Shown here piece by piece: positions 1-9,500 of a stretch of 64,000 nucleotides of DNA. The notes below the pieces were generated by a model. The model did no database searches and was not told where the DNA came from. It worked only from the letters and a program-made list of their open reading frames with translations. Every line of letters starts with the position of its first letter. Positions within the stretch are counted from its first letter, which is position 1. The stretch is taken from assembly GCF_019429525.1 (NCBI RefSeq), contig NZ_JAHXZL010000002.1, positions 124,001-188,000 of the forward strand. Reading direction: 5' to 3'. The position numbers and the translations under genes are program-made. The DNA comes from Sphingomonas folli (GTDB lineage: Bacteria > Pseudomonadota > Alphaproteobacteria > Sphingomonadales > Sphingomonadaceae).

Positions 1-3000
1 ACGGTATGGGCTCCAAAAACCCTCCAGAGATGCGTGAAATTCGTAATGAGGTGATCCAGGTTCTGCCAAAGCATTGCCAGGCATCGCGATTGCGAGCCCC
101 TCGTTCCTTGGGATCATGCTCTTAAACGCCGCATTTTGATTCAGGTGATTGGCTTGAAGTCCTGTTCCTTTCAGCTCGGTCACGAGCGCGCCATAAGAGT
201 CAACGCGTGGTGTAACGCCCTCTGGCGCGATCAGTGGCGCCACGGCGATTGCACCCCAACCGCCGACGAGCAATCCCGCCTGAGCAGCTGGCTCGTTTTC
301 TCCGGAGAGCAACGGTGAAAGCGTGGCGATCTCGCGTGTCGCGTCCGTGTGATCGCCAAAGAAGTGGGCGCCCGGCAGGTTAGCTAGCGCCTGCAACTGC
401 TCGGGCGATTGCTGCGCCACCTGGCGTGCGAGCAGGCCGAGCGGGCTGATGTCGGACTCGACCGGATGATCGGCGAGGTACGTCACCTGGCCTGCGCTCA
501 GGCCCGAGTTGACGAGTTCGATCGCCCTGTCTTGACCCCCTAGCTTGTTGACCGTTTCGTCGCTGAGACGGCGGTACTCGACCGCTTTGTCCTCATCCCC
601 CCCAAACTGGCCTACAATTTCCTTATAGAGCCGTTGATCGGTCGGGCTCGCGCTCTGCCGAAGGTCCGTTAGATACTTCTTGTACTTGCTCGCAAACTCA
701 GTCGCGGGCACCTGCGGTCCATGCGCGGGCTGAACCGTCCTGCCGTTCACCTTGAGCGTGGAATTATTCTCGGTCTCGACCTTCGCGCCGGTGATCGCTG
801 CGCCCGGGTCGAGCCCGACCGCGCCCGTCACCACGCCCGCGACCGTCGCCACGATGTTGTCACGCCGCTGCGCCTCGGCTTGCGTCAGCGGCTCGCCGTC
901 CGCGTCCACCGCGGGCGTCGCGCCCGTCTTCAGCAGCTCGTGCACCCCGACGCTCGTGGCGGCCCCCAGCGCCGCGCCGCCGCACGAGCCCCCTCCGGCC
1001 ACGCTGCCCGCGCACGCGACCGCGCCCTGCGCCAGCGCGCGCAGCACCGGATGCTCGTCGTCGTTCCCCACCAGCGACTTGACCCGCTCGGTGGCCCATC
1101 CCTGCGCCAGCGTCGCCGCCGCGCCCTGCACCAACCCGCCCAGCGAACCCCCGACGTCGCCGCTCGCCGCGCCCATCGCCGCGGTGATCACGCGCTGACC
1201 GGTCCCGCCCGCGCCCCAGGTCGCGTACGGGCTCTCCGACGGTTTGGCGTCCGGATGCGCCTCGCGCCACTTGGCATCGTCGTCCGCGCGGTGCGCCAGG
1301 AAGGTCGTGCTCTCGACCCCAAGCGTGCGCACCGTCTCGAAGCCGCGCTCCAGCCCGGCACGCTTGTCGGCGTCGAACTCACGCACCAGCGGCGCATTGG
1401 CCGCGCCCGGATCACGCGAGATCGCCGCCGCGGCCCGCTGGCTCGCCGGGTCGTCCGACGTCACCGTCATCGCCCCAGGCGAGATCGCGCTGCGCGTCAC
1501 CGACGCTTGCGACCCGCCCGCCGAAAGCGCCACCGGCAGCCCCGCCGAGACCCGACCGGCGCCACCGCGCGCGCTGCCCGGTACCTCGCCCTGCCCCGAG
1601 ACCGCGCGCCCGCTCGCGTCGCTCCCGCCCAGCCCCACGCCGCCCCCGAACGACGTCTGCCCGCTCGACCACGCCTCGCTGTTCCGGATGTCGCTGAACC
1701 CTAGCGTGCCGGTCGTGAAGCTGTTCTGCGACGGCGCCGCGCTCGACTCGATCGCCCCGCCGTCGAGCTGGGTGTAGTGGCGGACGTCGACCTCATAGCC
1801 CCCCGCCCCGGCGTGGATCCCCGCCTGGTCGTGCACGCTCGCGAAGGTGCCGCTGGCCCGCGCCGCCGTGACGTTGCCCGACACGCCCGCCACCCCCGCG
1901 GCATCGAGCGACCCGCTCACCGACCAGCCATGCTGGTCCGAGCGATAGCTCGCGCTGTCCTGTCGGCTGCGGATCGCCAGGTCGGCCGCGCTCACCTCGA
2001 CCCGGTCGCCCACCACCTGGCCGGCATCCAGCGTCACCGTGGCGTCGCTCTCCACCCGCGTCAGCCCGCCGCGACCGACATGCGCGGTCCGCCAGCTCGT
2101 CGTCTCCTCGCGCTCGCTCCCGTGCGAGCCGCTCACCCCCGCGCTCAGCGTCGGCGCGCCGACCAGGTGGCTCGGGTCGGTCCCGTTCGCGCCCCGGCCG
2201 AGCCCGAGCTGCTCCGACACCCCCAGGCTGGCGCCGAAGGAGCGCTGGCTGCCGCTGCTGCTGTCGTGCGCCGCCACGCCCTCGACCGTGATGTTGCCCG
2301 GCGCTTTCAGCACCGTGCCGCGGCGCCCGCCGACGTCGCTGCCCGCGATGTCGATCGTCGAGCCCGGGCCGTCGCCCGAGGCGCTCAGCACCACCGTGTC
2401 GCCGCCCACGTCGCTGCCCACTACCGTCTCGCGGTGCGACGATGTCCGCGACGAGCTGCGCGACACCCCCAGCGTCGCGTGGAGCGACACGCCGAACTCG
2501 CCCTTGCCCTTCCCCAGCATGTCGTTCAGCGCGCGCGCGTCGTCGAGCCCGTTGCTGATGGCGAGCCCGCCCGCGAGCCCCGCCACGACCGCCGTGCGGG
2601 AGTCACCGTCGCGCGCCGCGCCCGACCCGGCGCCTGCCATCCGCGCGACCGTGCCGACCTCGTTGAGCAGCGACGACGACCCGCCCAGCGACAGCCCCGC
2701 CGACGACTGCCGGCTCGTGCCCCAGCTGTCGTTCGTGTCGATCACCGCGCCGACATGGATCGAGCGGCCCGAGAGCACCGTCGGCCCGGCGCCGTCGATG
2801 CGGCTGCCGAGCACGTCGATCTTGCCGCCGGCCCTGATCTCAACGTCGCCCGTCTGCGACACCAGCGCCGCGCCGTTGTGCGTGACCGAGTCGCTGCCCC
2901 AGCGCTGCTGCGACGAGGCGCTGCCGAGGAACAGCCCGTCGCCGCCGAGCGACAGCCCGCTCTTGTGGCTGCTCGACGAGCCTTCCTCATGGACGCGGTT

Positions 3001-3144
3001 CTCGCTCGCGACCACGTCGACGTCGCCCTTGGCGAAGACCTGGATCGGATCCACCGCGCCGGCCTGCGCGCCGCGCAGCAGCACGCTGCCGTCCGACGAA
3101 CCGATCGTGATGTGGCGTCCGGCGAGCACCGGGGCGACCGCCAT
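1..3144 (-). CDS. Orphan CdiA C-terminal module, partial (runs off the left edge)
   Basis: The frame is open for 1048 codons from an ATG at 3144 to the window edge with no in-frame stop. The first part repeats the FHA-2 region of the large CdiA (3120-2750 matches about 6640-6250 closely). It continues into a pre-toxin stretch with a VENN-like motif, VETENNS (residues 789-795). The distal part is unlike the main CdiA tip. It carries LQANHLNQ (H1000) and GSPHYEFH (H1033, H1037), which resembles HNH/Endo VII-type polymorphic toxins of the SHH/GHH kind (family assignment tentative). There is no signal peptide, no TPS domain and no convincing ribosome binding site, and an in-frame TAG lies just upstream. 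I infer a displaced, probably silent toxin cassette. Its immunity gene, if present, would lie beyond the left edge. Confidence 0.75.
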   Translation of the reverse strand, partial: MAVAPVLAGRHITIGSSDGSVLLRGAQAGAVDPIQVFAKGDVDVVASENRVHEEGSSSSHKSGLSLGGDGLFLGSASSQQRWGSDSVTHNGAALVSQTGDVEIRAGGKIDVLGSRIDGAGPTVLSGRSIHVGAVIDTNDSWGTSRQSSAGLSLGGSSSLLNEVGTVARMAGAGSGAARDGDSRTAVVAGLAGGLAISNGLDDARALNDMLGKGKGEFGVSLHATLGVSRSSSRTSSHRETVVGSDVGGDTVVLSASGDGPGSTIDIAGSDVGGRRGTVLKAPGNITVEGVAAHDSSSGSQRSFGASLGVSEQLGLGRGANGTDPSHLVGAPTLSAGVSGSHGSEREETTSWRTAHVGRGGLTRVESDATVTLDAGQVVGDRVEVSAADLAIRSRQDSASYRSDQHGWSVSGSLDAAGVAGVSGNVTAARASGTFASVHDQAGIHAGAGGYEVDVRHYTQLDGGAIESSAAPSQNSFTTGTLGFSDIRNSEAWSSGQTSFGGGVGLGGSDASGRAVSGQGEVPGSARGGAGRVSAGLPVALSAGGSQASVTRSAISPGAMTVTSDDPASQRAAAAISRDPGAANAPLVREFDADKRAGLERGFETVRTLGVESTTFLAHRADDDAKWREAHPDAKPSESPYATWGAGGTGQRVITAAMGAASGDVGGSLGGLVQGAAATLAQGWATERVKSLVGNDDEHPVLRALAQGAVACAGSVAGGGSCGGAALGAATSVGVHELLKTGATPAVDADGEPLTQAEAQRRDNIVATVAGVVTGAVGLDPGAAITGAKVETENNSTLKVNGRTVQPAHGPQVPATEFASKYKKYLTDLRQSASPTDQRLYKEIVGQFGGDEDKAVEYRRLSDETVNKLGGQDRAIELVNSGLSAGQVTYLADHPVESDISPLGLLARQVAQQSPEQLQALANLPGAHFFGDHTDATREIATLSPLLSGENEPAAQAGLLVGGWGAIAVAPLIAPEGVTPRVDSYGALVTELKGTGLQANHLNQNAAFKSMIPRNEGLAIAMPGNALAEPGSPHYEFHASLEGFWSPYR

Positions 3145-3160
3145 GTCGGTGGTGCGCTAG

Positions 3161-3222
3161 ACGCCGCCCGTCGTCGGCCGTAGCTCGCAATTGTCGTGGC
3201 CCGTGCCGTCCGTCGCGGTGGG
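3161..3222 (-). other. Rearrangement junction: fragment of FHA-2 coding DNA
   Basis: On the minus strand this stretch reads ATDGTGHDN followed by ELRPTTGG after one residue. It closely matches the main CdiA around 5281-5345, which reads ATDGAGHDNGELRLTTGG. The match then breaks, a TAG follows, and the orphan module resumes in a different part of FHA-2 (RTTDMAV, matching about 6660). Two non-adjacent pieces of the same gene have therefore been joined here, the mark expected of recombination or deletion between FHA-2 repeats. Confidence 0.65.
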
Positions 3223-3283
3223 GTTTGTGCATTTACAATGTCAAAGAACGAAACCGATCATTATGGGGCCGCAAGACGGCAGC

Positions 3284-3535
3284 TTATTCTATTTTCTCAT
3301 TGCTTCGATCAGGAAGCTGGATCGGCTTGTAGCTCATTATTTTAGAAACTACCGCATTCACATCCAATGTTTGATCATTTATCATATATTGCGGAGAATG
3401 AAAAACATGCTCCACCCAGGCAGGATCAGGGCTTATTTGGCTAATCCTGCTAGTAATCTGATAATCTTCCTCTTCAGATCTAGGAAATTTCATTAAAGAT
3501 GAAACAAGGAAAAATAATTCATCTTCTATATTCAT
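3284..3535 (-). CDS. cdiI: CdiI immunity protein, Im7/Im9-like (colicin DNase immunity)
   Basis: This 83-residue acidic protein starts with an ATG that overlaps the cdiA stop by 4 bp (ATGA), which suggests translational coupling. Its length and pattern fit the colicin E/pyocin DNase immunity family of about 85 residues. There is an N-terminal helix (EDELFFLVSSL), an acidic second helix (SEEEDYQ), then a Pro-containing turn with an aromatic stretch (SPDPAWVEHVFHSP) where Im proteins carry the conserved hP...lIyYP segment, and a final helix (VNAVVSKIM). The base composition is clearly more AT-rich than the surroundings, as is common for exchanged toxin-immunity pairs. The role is inferred from position, size and the colicin-type DNase upstream. 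The sequence similarity itself is weak. Confidence 0.7.
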   Translation of the reverse strand: MNIEDELFFLVSSLMKFPRSEEEDYQITSRISQISPDPAWVEHVFHSPQYMINDQTLDVNAVVSKIMSYKPIQLPDRSNEKIE

Positions 3536-6500
3536 AGATTGGCCTTACCTTTCACATGGTTTAACGGGCTCCTAACAATTATGTTATCCATATCATAAAC
3601 GTTACCGCCGCCTTTTATTTCGATATTGTGGTCCAGTTCGTACTTCAATCTTCCGCCCAATGCCTGGGAATGTTTCACACTTGGAGCATTTCCATTTCTC
3701 ATCTGAAACACGTCTATAGAACTAAACTCCTTCACCAAAACCGGATCATCCGCGACTGTCATCCAAAACTTCTGCCGGAACTCGTCGAAATTTCGGAACG
3801 ACTGACCAGCCAGCTTCTCCGCCACCTGCAACGGCACCTTGGCCGCATTCCGCTCGCTCCCCCGGAGCCACCGTTCGCCTTTCTGGATCCGGGGTAGGTT
3901 ACCATAAGACGCCACGCCCCGCCCATAGCGCCGACTCGCCGCGGTGCCCTCAAAGCCTTCGAGCAGCTTGGGATCGTCGACCGTTTCGGCGCTGCGCTCC
4001 GCGTCCTTCGCCGCACCACCCAGCTCCCGCTCAGAGCGCCCGACGACCCCGTCGAGCTTCTTGATCCCCAGGCCGATCCCGCCGCCACCGACGCCGAGCA
4101 GGTCGATCGTGCCCGAGGTGAGGTCGCGCGCGTACGACCGGTCGGCCCCACCCGCGGTCAGCTCGTCCACCGTCGCCACAGCCGGTAGCGAGCCGTCGCG
4201 CAGCAGGCCATATTCATAGCCGCCCACCGTCGTCATCGCGTCGCCGAGCCGCTCGCCCAAGCCGGTACGCCGCAGCGCCTCGCTCACCCCCTGGTCGACC
4301 GCATAGTTCACCACCACGCCCGCCGGACCGCCCGCCAGCAGTGCGCGGCCATAAGCGAACGCGTCGCGCACCACCGGGTGCTCGTTCAGATACGCGCTGG
4401 CCTCCACCACCGCGTCCGCCGCGCGGGTCCCCAACGTCGTCTTGCCCGCGACCGCGACCTCGCCGCTGCCGTCGGTCCGCGTCGCGCCGCGCCGCGCGTC
4501 CGCCGCCGACGCCGCGATCAGCGCCTCCGGACCGCTCGCCTCGGGGTGGTCGCGCGCGAACACGATCCACGCCGCGTCCGCGCTCAGCGCCTGGCCCAGC
4601 GGCGAGCGCACGTCGTCGAGCTGCGCCGCGAGCGCCGTCACGTCCTCGCCGCGGCGCGCCGCCTCCGCCAGGATCCGCGCTTCGCGCCGCGCGCGCACAC
4701 CCGCCGCCGTCCGGTCCTCGCCCGGCGCGCCGCCATAGTCGCGCACCGCGCGCGCCGCATCGCCGCGCGCGATCGCCTTCTGCCCGACCACGTCGAGCGT
4801 CAGCCGCCGCAGCAGCGCGTCCAGCGCGCCCGTCCCCGCCGCCCCATCCGACAGCGCGTGCACCTCCTCCACCGCCGCCCTGGGCAGCGCCAGCGGGTCG
4901 CGCGCCACCGCCGCCCCGGTCGACCCCAGCACGCTATGCGCCGTATTGCCGCGCACCACCGCCGCCAGCTCGCGCGCCGCGCCCACGTCGAGGTCGAGCG
5001 TCAGCCCGCTGCGCGTGTCGCGCCTTACCGCCTGCGTGCGCGCGACATCGCGGTTCACCCCCGCCAGCGCCGCCCCGGCGGGGTCGTCCCGCACCGTCAC
5101 CGCGCCGTGCCCCAGCGTCGCGCGCATCACCTCGACCCGCTCGCTCGACATCACGCTCGCGTCGAGCGTCGGCACCCCGCCGCCCGCCTCGCCGCGCCGT
5201 GTCGGCGCGTTCGCCGACCCCGCCACACCGAGCGACCCACCCCGCGACCACGACCCGCTCACCACGTCGCCCGTCACCAGCCCGCCCGTCGTCAGCCGCA
5301 GCTCGCCATTGTCGTGGCCGGCGCCGTCCGTCGCCGCCAGCACGCCGCCGGTGAGCCTGATCGTCCCGTCGACCGTCCCGGCCACGGCGCCGCCGCGCGA
5401 CACGATCCCGCTCGGCGCGTTCACCGCGCGCCACTCGCCCGACCGGCGCGCCCCCGCGACGTCGACCGACAGCGTCGGCCCGGTGTTGCTCTCGCCCGCG
5501 CTCACCCCGCCGCTTGTCGTGCGGCTCCACTGCGTGCGGCTGTCCTGCGGGCTGGCGATGACCAGGTCGCGCGCGATCGACAGATCCATGTCCGTCGCCC
5601 CGACCTGCGCGCCCTGCACGAGAGCGTCGCGCCCGACGTGGAGCGTCAGATGCGCACCGCCGTCGATGACGCTGTCGACCTGCCGTACCGAACGCTCGCC
5701 CGACTGCGACCGCGACGCGCGCGTCCCCAGCGTGGCGTCGGCACTCGTCGCCCCCGCCAGCCCGACGCCGACGCGCAACCCCAGGCTGTACCCGTTCGAC
5801 CAGCTCGAACCGGTCCGCTCGCCGCTGTCCTGCCCGGAGCGCAGGACCAGGTCGCGGGCGGTCGAGAGCGACTCCGACTCGGTCCCCCGCACCGTCGACC
5901 CCGTCACCGTGAGGTCGCCCTCGCGCGCCTCGACCACGACATGCGCGCCCGTCACCGACGCGCCGACATCGTGCGACTCGCGCGCGTCCTCGCGGCTGCC
6001 CGAATGCGTGCTGCCGAGGCTGGCGCTGACCCCCACCGCGTCCGTCGCCGCGGTCATCAGCGAACGTGTCGTCCGCAGCGCCTCCGAGGCGGTCGTCACT
6101 ACGCCCTGGCCCAGCCCGCCCGCCGCACCGCGCCCGACCCGACCCGGCAGGCCGGCGACGCTGTCGATCGCCCCGCTCAGATGCTCATACGCGCCGAGCC
6201 GCAACCCGCTCGACGAGTCGCGCCGGTCACCCCAGCGCGTGCGCGTGTCCGCGACGCCCTCGATCGTCGTCGTCTTGCCGGACAGCACGGACGTGTCCGC
6301 GCCGTGGATCGTGCTGCCGCTGACGGTCAGCTTCTCGCCCGCATCGACCTGGACGTTCCCCGTCCGCGACACCAGCGCCGCGCCGTTGTGCGTGACCGTG
6401 TCGCTGCCCCAGCGCTGCCGCGACGCGGCGCTGCCCAGGAACAGCCCGTCGCCGCCGAGCGACAGCCCGCTCTTGCGGCGGCTCGACGAACCCTCCGCAT

Positions 6501-9500
6501 GGACGCGATCCTCGCTCGCGACCACGGCGACGTCGCTTTGGGCGAAGATCTGGATCGAATCCAACGCGCCGGCCTGCACGCCGCGCAGCAGCACGCTCCC
6601 GTCCGACGACCCGATCGTGACGTGACGGCCCGCGAGCACCGAGTCGACCGCCATGTCGGTGCTGCGCTCGACGTGGCTGGTCGCGCGCGACGACGAGAAC
6701 AGCCCGCCGCCCCGCCGCGTCTTGTCCTCGCTGCTCGTGCCGCGCTCGCGCGCCTCGACGATCGCGACCCCGCCCGCGCCGAACAGCGCGACGTCGTCGC
6801 TCCTCGAGCCGATCGTCCCGCCCTCGACCGAGAGCGTCCCGCTCTTGTCGGTCAGACCCGCCGCGATCGTCACCTTGCCGCCCGCGGTCACCGACGTGCC
6901 GTTCGCGGTCTCCTGGTCGCTCGTGCGGCTCCAGCGGCCGTGGCGAGAATAGCCGCTCTCGCTCAGCTGCGTGCGGTCGACGCTCGCGCCGAGGTCGATG
7001 TCATGGCCCGCCACGATCGTCGCGGGGCCGCCCGCGCTGAAGTCGGCGCCGCGCGCGACCATGTCGTGCCCGGCGCTGACCGTGAGCGTGCCGGTCGCGG
7101 TGACGCTGCTGCCGGACTGCGTCGTCGCGATGCCGTCGCCGTATGCCGTGGCGACGTGGCGCGTCGACGCGGCCGGGTCGAGCAGCATGTCGTGGCCGGC
7201 GAACAGCGCGACGTCGCCGCCCTTGAACGCGCCGCCGGTCCCGATCACGTCGTGCACCGCCGAGATCGACGCGACCTTGCCGCCGTCGATCACGCCGCTG
7301 TTGGTCAGATCGGTGCCGGCGTGGATCACGCTGCCGTCGACCGCGCTGATCATGCCCTGGTTGACCAGCGCGCCGGTGGTGATCAGCGTCATCGTGCCGC
7401 CGCTGCTGATCCCGCCCATCGCCGCGCCCGCGGGAAGCGTCACGGGCGCGACGCGCTCGACCGTCTCGGCGTCGGTGTAGAGCGCGGCGACGCTGGTCGG
7501 CAGCGTGCCCGTCGGGGCGAGCTCGTCGGCGGTGCGCACCCGCAGCAGGTCGCCGCCGGCTCGCAGCTTGCCGGCATGGTCTAGGTCGTCGGCGTGGGTG
7601 TGCGCGAGATAGACCACGGGGGCGAGCACGCGGCGCGGACCGTCGGGGCCGGCGACCTCGGTCTCGACCAGCAGCACGATATCGGTGGTGAGCGCCGCCA
7701 TCTGCTCGGCGGAGAGCGCGACGCCGGGGACGAGATGATAGGCCTCGGCGTATTCGGCGCCGGCGTCCATCAGTTCGCGGTAGCGACGCTCGGCCTCGTC
7801 GTCGCCGATCGGGCCCTCGCCGGTGAGGGCGCGGAGCTCGCGCACGACGAGCGCCTGCTCATAGGCGCCGTCGCCGAGCCGCTGCCCGACGCGGCTGGGG
7901 TCGTAGTGGAGGCGCTGGAGGAAATAGTCGCTGGAGAGGAAGTTGCGCTTGTCGGTGTAAGCGGGGTCACGCTCGATCAGATAGTTGAGCCCCGGGGTGG
8001 CGGCGCGGTCGCGCGCGCCGACCGCGCCGTCGAGCAGCGCCGCGACCGAGGGCGGCAGGCCGCTGAGCGCGTGCGGCGCGGCACCCGCGTCGAGCGGGGG
8101 CGCGGCGAAGCGCGACGCGGCGCCGACCGGCGCGAGCGCGACGCCGGCGTCGGCGTCGGCCGGCGGCAGCGCGCGCGCTACCGCGCCGGGCAGCGCGCCG
8201 ACGTCGAAGCCGGTGCGGTCGACGTGGGCGAGCGACGGCGTCGTGTCGGGGCGCGCGTCGGCGCGGCGCGGTGTGGCGAGCGTGCCGACGCTGATGTCGC
8301 GCCCGGCGCTGATCGCGAGGGTGCCGCCGCCGACCGCGGTCGCCGCGACGGCCAGCGGCGCCGCGGGTGCGCCGAGCGAGGCCGCCGCCACCACGCGCGG
8401 GCTGCCGACAGCGGCGGCAGCGACGGAAGTGCTTCGAGCGGCCCGCTCGGGGCGAGCAAGTGCGAGCGCGCCGACGATGGGGACCTCGTCACGCGCATCG
8501 GTGGTGACGAGTGCTTCATGTGTCCCGGTGGTGCCCGTCGCCACCGAGACGACTTCATCGGCCGCGGGCGCTATCGCGCGCGCAGAGGCGGCGGCGGAGG
8601 GATCGTGCGTGGGCGCGGTTGCGGAGGTGGGGGTGTCGGCCGGGACAGCGGGAGCAGAGGAGTCCGCTTTGACCTTGGCCGCATAAGCCGCTGCCGCACC
8701 CGGAGAGGCGCCGACCACGAGGTTCTCTATCGTGCCCGCTACCATCGTGACCGAGGTCAAACCGACCGTCGGCGCACCTAAGCGTTCGAGTAGCTCCGTC
8801 GTCTTATCGCTGGTAGTCGACTCGTTGGCGGGATCGTCGATTATCCACGTGTGGCACGTAATTACAATACCTTTGCAATGTCTTATCTCATTGATCTTAT
8901 GCACCTTGGTGGTTGTAATACGATCGATGTCGCGCGATCGTATGTCCTGAGCTCCTACCGAGAAGGCCTGTAAGGCACCGGAGGAAATGATCGACGATAT
9001 CCAATTCGCCAGATACGATCCCTTAATAGTAACGTTCTTAGCTGTAATCGTGCTGGCGGCGCTGGCATTGTAGCTTTGCGTCTCGATGTCGGTAGTCGTT
9101 GTCGTTTTGACACGCTTTTTATCTTTAGACGCCGAGACTGTGACAGTCTCCTTCGTGTCGGAGAGCAGCTCGAACGACGTCCGCACGTTGAACACCTTGT
9201 CGGCCATGATCGAGATGTCGCCGACCGCCTCAATCGTCGCCGAGCTGTTGGTCAGCGTCGCGGCCTTGCCCCAGTCGCCGTCGCCACCGGGGACCTTGCC
9301 GGCGATGATCATGTCCTTCGCCGAGTGGATCAGCGCGCCGTCACCGTTGACCACGCCGCCTGGCGTCACCAGCGTGAGGCTGCCCGAGCGCGTCGCGATC
9401 ACCGCTTTATCGCCGATGTTGCGGATCGCGCCCGCGCCGACCGGGCCGCCGGCGAGCGCGCCCGCGCTGGTGTCGGGCTCGCTATGTACAGTGCTGCGCG

